This document shows positions 37,532 through 47,631 of a DNA stretch of 64,000 nt, piece by piece. A program made the translations under genes and the position numbers. Under the pieces are notes generated by a model. It was given only the letters and a program-made list of their open reading frames with translations, was not told where the DNA came from and did no database searches. The stretch's first letter is position 1. Every line of letters begins with the position of its first letter. Source of the DNA: Paraspadella gotoi (taxonomy: Eukaryota; Chaetognatha). The stretch is taken from the NCBI GenBank assembly GCA_051294375.1, contig CM119263.1:8684908-8748907 (forward strand), in the 5' to 3' direction.

Positions 37532-37656
37532 CACATTTGCCTCATCCTGGTGATGCACTTCCGCCAACAACACAATCAGGCAATATGCCTCAACTTGGTG
37601 GCAAACTTTCCACCAACAAACAATTCACTTGAAGAGACGCAACAGACTTCTCCCTA

Positions 37657-37669
37657 CGGGAGGGGGGGA
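37657..37669 (+). promoter_or_regulatory. Polypurine tract of LTR element
   Basis: ACGGGAGGGGGGGA-type purine run abutting the TG of the 3' LTR, the expected plus-strand priming site. Confidence 0.75.
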
Positions 37670-37906
37670 TGTATGGTGGACTAAAAATGCACCAACTGTT
37701 CATCAGCCGGCCATAGGTGCCAGAAGCAAGTCATTCCCTCCAAACCCAAAGGTCCGGGGTTTTTAGCCCAGTGGTCGCCTAGCAGTTAAGAGGGATGGGC
37801 ACTTAACCCGCCTGTAACACGGTGTTACAGCCTGATCCGAAGCTCAGGGACTGCTTACATTGAACGGTTCTGTCACTAACACATAACAATTATCACTGTC
37901 TCCTCA
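37670..37906 (+). repeat. 3' LTR
   Basis: 237 bp, same order as the 5' LTR with scattered substitutions and small indels, indicating an old insertion. Confidence 0.85.
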
Positions 37907-38069
37907 ATACTAAGCCCACTAAGTTGATACTTTACAAGATACCATAAAAAGATTGTTTTGCAGAGGTTTCATTCTTGCGTAGTTACATACGTGATCCCTG
38001 TAAAATATGGATGGATGTAGAACGACAAAAAGTGAATGAGGCTTTTTAGTCGGATCTGCTTATCAGAAG

Positions 38070-38480
38070 ATCGACCCTGTAATCCAATTTGTCGGTCATT
38101 TACTTATATATAATATCATATCATATTAAAACATCAAACAATGGTTAAAATATGCAAAAAAATGATATCCGTCCTTCTGTCTGTCTGTCTTTCTGTCCAT
38201 CCCACCCTAGCAAAAAAACTCAAATTACTGGAAATGAGTTTAAATGGAAAAAACTTACTTGAAACTTTTTACTAATTCTAACCCATAAATACTCTAATTA
38301 ATCATAATTGGATGAATAGATAGAAATGAAATTTTGTGTGTGGGTAGGAAGGTGTGTGATTGAGCAGGATACAAAGTTTTGATGAAATCGTACGAGTGGA
38401 TATGAGTTTAAATGAAAAAACCAAAGTGAAATTGACTTGAATTTTTACTGATGTTTACTCATAAATGTTTTAATTATTAT
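38070..38480 (+). repeat. Dispersed repeat family X, copy 1
   Basis: Contains a GTCC/GTCTGTCTGTC tract, then CCCACC(C/T)TAGCAAAAAA, TTTTGTGTGTGGGTAG, GTGTGTGATTGAGC and ATGAGTTTAAATGGAAAAAA blocks. All recur in the same order at 43480-43870. Probably a non-autonomous transposable element; class unknown. Confidence 0.85.
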
Positions 38481-38785
38481 TATTATTTTTATTATATCAG
38501 TCACATTAACTTGTTGTTGTTTTATATTTCTCTCTCTCTTTCTCTCTCATCATTGCAACATCATCATTATCATTTTTATTAGTTTATGATCTATTATGAT
38601 CAGTTTTGTTTGTTTTCTCTCTCTCTCTCTCTCTCTCTCCCACTTCATCATTAGATAATTCTGATGATTGATGGATTTCCCATGACATACGATCTCTCTC
38701 TTTACATTGTTTGCTCAAACTTGCTTTTTTATTGAATATTTTTGTAGACATTGTTATGATTCTTTCTTTTCGTTGTGCTATAAAT

Positions 38786-39834
38786 TAGGAAATACAGTTT
38801 TTATAGTCAAACAACGATTTTTATTATTAGATATAAGTCGGACAAGTTTCAACTCTTAATTAAGAGACTTCTTCAGCGATCTTTACCAATCAACAATTTT
38901 CTCTCTTTAACATTAGCTTTGAGAGTGAGAGAGAGAGTGAGTTTGAGAAGGAGGGAGATTCTTATCTTCTTCCCTGTCCTTACCTTCACCTGTCCTCACA
39001 TCTGACCACTGTCCTTTCTAAATTCTTTGTTGGAATCTCCCTCCTTCTCTCACTCACTCTCTCTCTCTCTCTCACTCTCAAAGCTAATGTTAAAGAGAGA
39101 AAATTGTTTATTGTTAAAGATCGCTTAAGAAGACTCTTAAGAAAAAGGGTCATTCAACTCGACTTCAAAATAGGCCAAAATGGAGTATAAATTTAGAAAG
39201 CTGAGCTCCTGCCGATTCCGAAAATGTATTCACTTTCCATCTGCTATTTTTTATGAATTTTTTTTTAGTGAATTCGAAAAAAGTAATAGAGAGACATTTT
39301 TAAATTTCAAACTTGTATCATTGAAATGAAACATTTTTAAACTTTAACCCTGAATTCTTCATAACTGGAATGCGTTTATCAAAATGTCTCTCTATTACAT
39401 TTTCACAAATGTTTTTAAGATTGCTAATCAAATTTTTAAATCAATATTATTGCAGTCGTAGCTCAAATTTCTTTACACTCTAATTTAACTGAAGATTTTG
39501 TTCATGACTGGAAAACCAAAAGAGTAACAAGATTAATTGTTTAATTCTCCCCTTCTAAATTATCCCTTACTGTGTTTTAACTTCTTACCTAGAATTTTTT
39601 AACAATCAGATTGAAAAACTAATCTTTAAAAAATGTGCTTACCCATAAATAAAAACTTATTTTTTTTTGTGATTACTGATGACTATAATGTATTTCTCGA
39701 TGTATTAGCTCTAATACATCAAAGATTACGCATTGTTATGCTGAATGACCTTTCCTCTTAATAAAGAGTTGAAACTTGTCCGACATATCTAATAATAAAA
39801 AATCGTTGTTGACCATTAAAAACTGTTTTTCCTA
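38786..39834. mobile_element. Palindromic MITE-like element with inserted element
   Basis: Left arm 38786 to about 38967, right arm 39030-39140 continued at 39758-39834. The arms are reverse complements over about 175 bp (outer end TTAGGAAATACAG..., inner end GGAGGGAGATT) around a 65-bp spacer. The right arm is split by a 617-bp element. Outer flanks AT/TA suggest a TA-type target, but this is not certain. Confidence 0.85.
39141..39757. mobile_element. TTAA-flanked non-autonomous DNA element
   Basis: 617 bp bounded on both sides by TTAA (39137-39140, 39758-39761). Imperfect terminal inverted repeats: GAAAAAGGGTCATTCAAC at the left and GCTGAATGACCTTTCCTC at the right. An inner inverted repeat (TAATAGAGAGACATTTT near 39283 against AAAATGTCTCTCTATTA near 39383) adds foldback potential. 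The opposite arm of the host palindrome keeps the uninterrupted site with a single TTAA (CTCTTAATTAAGAG near 38853). TTAA targeting is typical of piggyBac-type transposases, but no transposase is encoded. Confidence 0.85.
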
Positions 39835-39994
39835 ATATTTTTGTAATATTAAAACCTTGTTGCACATTTATGTATTTTATAATTGTTTAGTCGCGTGAAC
39901 ACTTGGAAATTCATTGCCTTTTTTTTAGAAGTTAAAGGAATGAACTGTGGTTGAAAACTTTTTCTACTTACTCAATACTTTTTCATACCAAAAT

Positions 39995-42655
39995 ATGGGT
40001 GAAAATAACTACCATTCGGAATCAACAATGACTAAGGTCGGTTCAAGTCATTTATGTAATATATGTGGTTTTTCTACGGAATATCTGAGAAGTTTTAAAG
40101 TTCATTTGGAAATTCACGAATCAAAAGCTGAGAGAGAAGCAAAGAAAAAATTTTCATGTGATATTTGCAATTTTAAAACAAAATATAATAAACATCTTAA
40201 AGTACACTTAAAAACTCATGAACCACCAAATATTAGGAACATGAACAAAAGATATTCTTGTCATCAATGTGACCATAAATCAGATCGGAAGTGTGATATG
40301 GAAAAACACATTGATACTCATAAATCAAAGGAAGAAAGACGAGTTTGCAACATTTGTTACTTTTCAGCAGACACCATTGCTCTTCTGAAAATTCATAAAA
40401 AAACTCACAAACAATTAATTGATATGGAAAAAAAACAAGACAATGCCAGAAATGGTAAGGCCGAAAAAATAACAAGTACCAAAAAATTGCAGAATAAGGT
40501 AAGAGCAGACGTTCATGAATGTAATCAATGCGATTTTAAAACCGTTCATCTTAAAAATCTAAAATTACACATGCATATACACGACCCAAAGGATGTACAG
40601 GAAGAAAGGAAAATATATACCTGCCATATATGCGATTTCAAAACATCATACAACAGAAACTTAAGAAATCATCTCGGGCTTCATGAGCCTGAAAAAAAAT
40701 TTTCCTGCAATGTTTGTAACTTTTCCGCTGCGACGACACTTCTTTTAAAAAGGCATCAAAAAACACATAATAAGGTTCATAAATGCAGCATTTGTGATTA
40801 TAAAACTGCTTTTGCCCAGAATCTCCGAACTCATATTTCAATCCATGATCCAGAAGATATGAAGGAATTAAATAAAAAGTATGTTTGTCATATTTGTAAT
40901 TTTAGGACAAGACTGAATCAAAGTCTCAGAGCTCATCTTGTTACTCATGAAACTGAAAAAAGGCATGTATGTGATATTTGTAACTTTGCAACAAAGACTA
41001 CACACCTGTTAAAAAAACATAAGGGAATAATGCATAATGAAGAACGAAAACAAAATTTAAAAATGAAAAACAAATATGCAAAATATAGAAAGCTTGTAAA
41101 TCCAAAAATGCTTTCGGACATAAAAAACATGAATGATGACTGCGGAACAGAAAGGCCCACCAGTCAAATGATCTATAGTTCAGAAAAAGGAAGCACTGTA
41201 CAGCATAACTCAGAAAATAAAACAGAAAACTACCGTAAAACTCCTGAAATTGAAAAGAGAAAAAACTATCTAAGTGAAAGTCCAAGAAATCAAATAGAAA
41301 ACAATTTTGAAACCTCAAGTATTGGTAGTGAAAGAAACTGTTGTCCAGGAAGTGATGAAGAAAACAACCTTGAAACTCTAGAACATGAAACAAGGGCCGA
41401 CCCATCAAAATATTGTCTAAACAATGAAAACAAAATTAAAAAGGACCTTGTTAACTACATTCCTAAAAATGGAGTAAAAACCGAACTGGAATGTAATAGT
41501 TCTGAGGGTTTTCCACAAGCTTCTGATAATGAAGAAGATGCAATATTGATGAATTCGAATGTTATTAAAAGAAAACTAAAAACACAAGGGACGGAGGATG
41601 AAGAATATGAAACAACGATTTTTGATAATGTTAAAAGAGAACCGGAAACACAAGGAACGGAAAGTGATTATTCTTCCTTTAATGAGAAAGATGCAACATC
41701 CAATGTCATTAAAAGAGAACCAAAAACGCAAAGTACGGAAAAAGAATTTAATGCTCCAAATGTTCTTGGACTTGAAATTAAAACCGAAAATGAAACAGAT
41801 TACCCATTTAATGACGTGAAACCTGAAGTTAAACAAGAAATTGACTCGGATATCATAAATCCGAATTACATTAGAAAATTTATTGAAATACCAACGAGCA
41901 AAAAAAATGTCTCGAAGAAAAAAATGAAATTTAAATGCACCGTTTGTGGTTTTGAAACGATTTATCATAACTCGATGAAAAAACATATAAATCAACACGA
42001 CCCTTCGAAATGCACTTGTGAGTTTTGTGATTTCGTCGCGCCCACGGACATTGAATTACAACAACATAGAAAAATTCATAAACCTTTACTCTGCTTCAAG
42101 TGCGGTTTTAGAACGGCGCATCGATACGCTCTCGCGGTGCATATGGAATTACACGATCCGAAGGACGTTAAGGAAGCGAGAAAAAAACACGCCTGCGATA
42201 AATGCGATTTCAAAACGAGGTATAAAAAACATCTCAAAACGCATTTGCTCCTTCATTTACCGAAAGACGAGAGAGAAAACACGGCAAGATTTCCCTGCGA
42301 ACACTGTTATTATAAAACGAACCGATTGTACGATTTACAAAAACACGTCGAACGGATTCACGTCAATAAAAGCACGCCGAATGTGAAGACCAGAAAGTTG
42401 GGCGCCGAGTGGACGGAGGGCGACATCGCGAGCAAGAAGCCTAGGAAACCAAGACCTCCTCGACCAAGTCGAAAGAAAGACAAAGACAAAGATAAGGACA
42501 AAGCGAAAGGAAAATCTCGTACAAAACGGAAAACATCGGGAGAACCGAAGAAAAGGCGGAAAAAGAACGTGGTTACTATCGAAGACACTTATTTTCCGGA
42601 TATGGATATGGAATATGAAACAACTGGTGATAGATTTGAATGGGAATTGGATTGA
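39995..42655 (+). CDS. C2H2 zinc-finger protein, fifteen fingers with SUMO-motif linker
   Basis: Single ORF of 886 aa from the ATG at 39995 (MGENNYHSE). An acceptor-like TTTTTTTTAG at 39927 suggests a 5' UTR intron. Ten C2H2 fingers lie at about residues 18-350 and five at about 647-790, with the same CxxCxFKT style as the upstream paralogue. The 300-residue linker is acidic and polar with several sumoylation-type motifs (VKREP, IKREP, IKTEN, VKPEVKQEI), three in a repeated (V/I)KRxxxTQ(G/S)TE unit. The tail is strongly basic (KDKDKDKAKGKSRTKRK) and then acidic. Probably a nuclear DNA-binding regulator. Codon use turns sharply from AT-rich to GC-rich at about 42,020. A polyadenylation signal lies at 42743. 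Confidence 0.92.
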   Translation: MGENNYHSESTMTKVGSSHLCNICGFSTEYLRSFKVHLEIHESKAEREAKKKFSCDICNFKTKYNKHLKVHLKTHEPPNIRNMNKRYSCHQCDHKSDRKCDMEKHIDTHKSKEERRVCNICYFSADTIALLKIHKKTHKQLIDMEKKQDNARNGKAEKITSTKKLQNKVRADVHECNQCDFKTVHLKNLKLHMHIHDPKDVQEERKIYTCHICDFKTSYNRNLRNHLGLHEPEKKFSCNVCNFSAATTLLLKRHQKTHNKVHKCSICDYKTAFAQNLRTHISIHDPEDMKELNKKYVCHICNFRTRLNQSLRAHLVTHETEKRHVCDICNFATKTTHLLKKHKGIMHNEERKQNLKMKNKYAKYRKLVNPKMLSDIKNMNDDCGTERPTSQMIYSSEKGSTVQHNSENKTENYRKTPEIEKRKNYLSESPRNQIENNFETSSIGSERNCCPGSDEENNLETLEHETRADPSKYCLNNENKIKKDLVNYIPKNGVKTELECNSSEGFPQASDNEEDAILMNSNVIKRKLKTQGTEDEEYETTIFDNVKREPETQGTESDYSSFNEKDATSNVIKREPKTQSTEKEFNAPNVLGLEIKTENETDYPFNDVKPEVKQEIDSDIINPNYIRKFIEIPTSKKNVSKKKMKFKCTVCGFETIYHNSMKKHINQHDPSKCTCEFCDFVAPTDIELQQHRKIHKPLLCFKCGFRTAHRYALAVHMELHDPKDVKEARKKHACDKCDFKTRYKKHLKTHLLLHLPKDERENTARFPCEHCYYKTNRLYDLQKHVERIHVNKSTPNVKTRKLGAEWTEGDIASKKPRKPRPPRPSRKKDKDKDKDKAKGKSRTKRKTSGEPKKRRKKNVVTIEDTYFPDMDMEYETTGDRFEWELD

Positions 42656-42742
42656 ACTGAATGGGGAAAGAAATCGAGTTACATTTAAGTAGATGTTGAT
42701 GTTGATGTAGATGTTGGGTTCAATATTATCCATTTTGTTCAA

Positions 42743-42748
42743 AATAAA
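42743..42748 (+). terminator. Polyadenylation signal AATAAA
   Basis: Canonical hexamer 88 bp after the stop of the fifteen-finger gene. Confidence 0.7.
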
Positions 42749-42829
42749 GAACATCATTCTGTTAAAGTCAATGTGCTTTGTAACAAGTGAACTTCGTTAA
42801 ATTTCTATAATTCACTTTGTCGGTCCGTC

Positions 42830-43870
42830 GGTCCGCCCCTTCAATTCTTGTCGGGCATTCACTTATATCATGTCAGAACATCGAATTATGATAAATTATG
42901 TATATTATGGTAGCGGTAGCGCGACAAATTCTAATTATAATGGAACAGCATTAAACTAATCCATTATTGGTTATAATTATTGTGTTAAAATATTGTTGCA
43001 AAAATGTCGAACCATGAGTAATTCGCTAATTAATATTATTATATTGCCTATATAATGTTAAAATTTTTTTTGATATTTTAAGTTTTTTTAATTGATTCTG
43101 ATAGAGCTTAAAAAGTTAAGCAAAAAATATAATTACAACTTTTTATAATTTTGATATTTTATTACTAAAATTAGTAAAACTGCTAAAATCATCGGATGAT
43201 GATGATGATGATAATTTTTTAAGGTTTTTCTCAATTTTAACCCACTTATCATCAAAATATTGAAAAAAGAATTATACTTTGTGTAGATAACTTTTCATAA
43301 GCTATTTGAATCCGCTTTTAAAAATAAAAAATTCAAAAAATTTTTTTTGCATTTCCTATCTATAAATAAATATTAAAAATATTAATTACTAATGCTTCTA
43401 GCCATTTTAGAAAATTTTTGCTCCATTGAAAGTTTTCTCAGAAAATGTATGAAGTTTCATTTGAAAGGTTCCCAATCAAACTTCTGACCCACCCCATTGA
43501 CAAAGTTTGGCTCTAATTATGGATAAACGATGTCCGTCCGTCTGTCTGTCTGTCCGTCCGTCCGTCCCACCTTAGCAAAAAACTCCAATTACTCGTGATT
43601 GGATGGATGGATTGGAATAAAATTTTGTGTGTGGGTAGGGAAATGTGTGATTGAGCTGGATATGAAGTTTCGATGGAATCGTCCGATTAAAAATGAGTTT
43701 AAATGGAAAAAACAAAAAAATATAGTTCACTATTTGAATACCAATTACTCATGAATGGATGGGACGATTGACTTGAAATTTTGTATTTTGGTAGAAAAGT
43801 GTGTGATTAAGCTGGAAATCAAGTTTCGATGGAATCGTTTGAGTGGAAATGAGTTTAAATGGAAAAAATA
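42830..43870 (+). repeat. Dispersed repeat family X, copy 2
   Basis: Longer relative of 38070-38480. The 5' part (GTCGG(G/T)CATTCACTTATAT) and the 3' part match in order. The last 280 bp contain two tandem copies of a unit of about 150 bp running from ATTACTC(A/G)TGA(A/T)TGGATG to GAGTTTAAATGGAAAAAA. Between the matching parts is AT-rich unique DNA. Confidence 0.75.
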
Positions 43871-44604
43871 AAGAACCTGTTTCACTAATTGATTATGCTT
43901 CTTTTTTTTAATTTTAAATGTAAATGCAAGATGTATTAATTAATCAAATAATTAATCAGTTAATCAATTAGTCAATTAATTAATCAATAATTAATTAATC
44001 AGTCCATCAAAACAAACATTTTGGATCAAATTAATTAATTAATTTCCTAATCAATTAAGTAATTAACTTGATTAAATTAATTATTAATTAATGAAATAAT
44101 TAATTATCTTGAATTAATTATTAATTAATAAATTAATTACCGATAATGATCGTGGGCAGATCCGACATTATTTGCTCAAACTTGTTTATATTTTTTTTTA
44201 TTTATACATTGGCTATGAAGCGAAATACATAGATTATCATTAATTATATTATGAATTGAGCTTTTTCTTTCGTTTGCCTTGCATTCCCGGCCCAATTAGG
44301 AGTTTGCTTCCGAAACCATCGCTGCCAATAGCATTGCTATTTTTTAACGATTAATTATTTTTAAAACGAAGCAAAAAAAACAAATTCAAATGAATGTAAT
44401 TAATTTTCTAATCCATTCAATGATCAGGCAGGGTAAAAAAGGAAACGCTTTGTTAAATATATATTATTGCAATACGTGAGATCCTTGGAATTTAATTGGT
44501 TAAATTATTGCAGATATTGTTTTTCAAATGTTTAGCTTTTTCGCGAAGTCTCTGCCAATTTCCGGAGCGCCATTGAAAACTCGGCGCCATTGACCGGCGC
44601 CAGA
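43871..44604. other. TTAATTAA-rich intergenic DNA
   Basis: Degenerate AATTAATC/TTAATTAA repeats at 43920-44150. The rest is AT-rich until the 3' exon of the MORN gene. No gene seen. Confidence 0.7.
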
Positions 44605-46831
44605 TCAAGCGACCGGAGTGGCGCCGCCCTCGGCCGGCGGCCTGGTCGAGGATTGACGCGAAACGACCGATTTGGCGTCGCCGGTCTCCGCCGCCTCCGC
44701 CTGCGGGTTACGGTCTTTCTTAGGTCGTTGACGAGATTTGACGACGACGCGCATAAAGGCCGGAGCAAGGGTGACGCCGAGGAATGGCGGGTCCGTCACG
44801 TCCTGGGGTGAAGGTTTGGGTATATTAAACCGAGGCATTTTTCTGGTTGTGGCAGAGTGAAAAGATACGTATATGTATTATGTAATCAAATTTCGAGGCT
44901 CGCTTTAGCCTTGCTCACTTGCACCATAAGAACGTATTCGCCGGCGCGAGCGCAGTATGGGTTGTCCTTGTTTGGTAAATTAAAAAAAAAATAAACAAAA
45001 ACCAAAAAAATCACTTAATAAATAAAGTATTTAAATCAATTAAACTCTTACCTCCGTCCTTTTGCTCGACTCTTTCGTGGGATGCGTCCCAGTGTTTTGC
45101 GACGAAGCCCTCGACTGAGACTCTCGATGAGTCCCTGCGGCAGAAGGAAGGCCGGACGTGCGGACAGCGTCGCCCTATCGGGGAAGGATTTTTATTTACA
45201 ATATTCTCTTATTCAGTGCGAAACGAAGTACTTATAAAACGCAGTATTTTTTGCCACGCTTTTTTTTCTTACTGTCTTTAAATTGCCACGTTTTGTAGGT
45301 TCATTTGTTTACTTATTTATATTTAAATATTGTTAACTGATGTTTTATTGAAAAATGTTATAAAATAAAATTGACAAAGATCAACGTTAATTTTTTTTCT
45401 CGTTTTAAAGTCAAAATCCTAGTTTCATCATTATCTTTCCACCTGCGAAACTGCTGCTGTGAGTCCCGATTGCGCGCGTGATCTTTCTGCTGCGCCGCCC
45501 GCCGCCTCCGATGCTCCGTCATCGCCTTACAAAAAAGGTCAACTAAATTTGAGAACTGTGAGGTATTCTAATAAATAAAGAGATGATAAAATACTAATAT
45601 TAAAATGATAAAAACTGATTTAAAACTTATCCACGATAATCTGGACATACAGGCACTATTTTTAAAAAGCAACCCTTAATGTACTTAATACTTGGAATAA
45701 AATTTTTTACCCTATTATCTAATCTCTTACCAAATTCTCAACCCAACCACTAACCCTAATCCTGAACCTAATTTCTAATCCTAATCCTTAATTTTAATCC
45801 CGATCCCTAATCCTTAACCCTAATACAATCGCTGACCAGCTTGACTTTTCTCTGTGAAGGTTCCGTCTTCCGCCATCTGCTTTGCCGCTTCTTCGGCGTC
45901 CAGGATCATGAAGGGGCGATAGTTGACGGGCGGTTTGGGAAGGAAGAGTCCGTCGAAGGAGCAACTGGGGATGTGGAAAGGATCAAGGGAGGGAGAAATG
46001 AAAAGATAAAAAATATTCCACCAAGTGGAGGACGGAATTTTTAGTGAAAAGAATTCGATACCAAATAAAATGAACGAGAGTTTATTTCAGTATAACATCG
46101 AAGGGAAATGCAAATATAATAATGAGCGCGAGAATAAAATAACAATGACTTTTATATGAACTACTTTGTTTATCAAAGTAGGAATGTAAACGAAAATGGA
46201 ATTTTAGGCCGAGAGAAATATTATTTACATTTTTGTAATTTACTAAATTCTTTCTCCCAATCTTCACTGAGTGAAAAAAAGAGAGAAAAAGTATTAAGCT
46301 TTAAGGGCATCACGACAAAAGAAAACGGACCAGAAAAAGAGGAAAAATGACCAAAAAGATGAAAGAGACGGGAAGAAAATAGGCCAAGTTGAAATTTTAG
46401 TTTAATATACGAAATTTCGATAAACTTAGATGAATTGAGATAAATTTAGATATGATTTGGTGAAATTTAAAAAAATCTCCATCCTACGTACATTTAAATT
46501 TTCTCTTCCAATGATTTTCTTTCTTCATCGACACTCCTTAATTTATATGCCCCCCCTGCCTTCCACAACGTCCCGCCGATCGGCCCTACCTGCCCGCTTC
46601 CGTCCTGGCGTTGGGCGGTGGAGGCGGCGGCGCCTCGTCCTCCAAATCGTGCAACGCCGTCGAGGTGGCGCCGTCGTCGCTCATGTCGTCGAGATGGGAG
46701 GCTGTGGTGAGTGCGCGCCTGGGGTGAGGCGTCGGGGCCGCTTGCGACGCAACTCCATCGCGTGGGACCGCGGGGTTTTGGGAGAGGCGGGAGGCGATGG
46801 GAACCTGTTAAGGAGGGAAAGAGGGGGAGAC

Positions 46832-46862
<31 letters not shown>

Positions 46863-47596
46863 AATACAGAGAGAGAGAGAGAGAGAAATACAGTGAGGGT
46901 AGGGAATAAATTCGAAAATTAAATTTCGCTTTCCTTAAAACGTTGATAAATAATATTGAAAATTCCAAAAAAATTAATCAATAACCAAATCTAAATGATG
47001 CGAAACCGATCCGCTACGACCTGCGACAAACGAGACGCGGCAACAGGAGTCGGAGCAGCGCCAGGCGCAGCGGCGTCGCCTTCGACCTCTGCTTCCGGCG
47101 CCGGGACGCCGGGAGCGACCGAGAGACGAGAGGTGGCGCCGTCGATGACGTTGGCGGGCGTGGCTGGCACGGGGGCCTCTTCCGGTTTCGCGGCGCCTGA
47201 AATAAATAAATATATGAATGATTTAATAAATAAATAAATAAATTACTTAAATGACTGAATGAATGATTGAATGCGTAAAAGAAACAAAAGTACAAATTTC
47301 TCCTATTTCCTGACCCTCTTCTCCCTCATCATTCTCCTCCTCGGCCAGCGTGTTCAAGACGTTGGCCGGGACTTGATCGGTCAACGGATACCAAACGACG
47401 TTGTAGTCGAAAGGCGTCTCCACGGGCTCCTCGTCGATGAGGTCCTCGATCAGGTCGAGGAAGGGCGTGTCCTCCGGCGCCGTCACGTGACGAAAACCGG
47501 CGCCGATCGACAACTCGCGGCCTTCGTCCGTCACGAGGGCGCCGGATTCGTCCACGCATTCCACGTCGACGACTAGGAGTTCGCCTGGACGGGGAG

Positions 47597-47631
<35 letters not shown>

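Larger units (their letters stand above)
36682..37906 (+). mobile_element. Short LTR retrotransposon (TRIM-like), with gap
   Basis: Two direct repeats of about 230 bp (36682-36910 and 37670-37906) begin TGT(AT)GGTGGACTAAAA and end in CA, the LTR signature. ATAC stands immediately on both outer sides (36678-36681 and 37907-37910) as a likely 4-bp target duplication. A purine tract ACGGGAGGGGGGGA lies directly before the downstream LTR (37657-37669). TTGGTGAGCTCGAC follows the upstream LTR and could be the primer-binding site. The internal region is only about 760 bp including a 571-N gap, and no pol motif is visible, so this appears non-autonomous unless the gap size is understated. Confidence 0.85.

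Noticed and set aside
44605-44838. Minus-strand ORF taken from its own ATG (MPRFNIPK)
   Set aside because: The ATG part is intronic: a strong acceptor at 44803 joins DVTDPPFLG in phase to the preceding MORN-gene exon, so this is the last exon and not a separate small gene.
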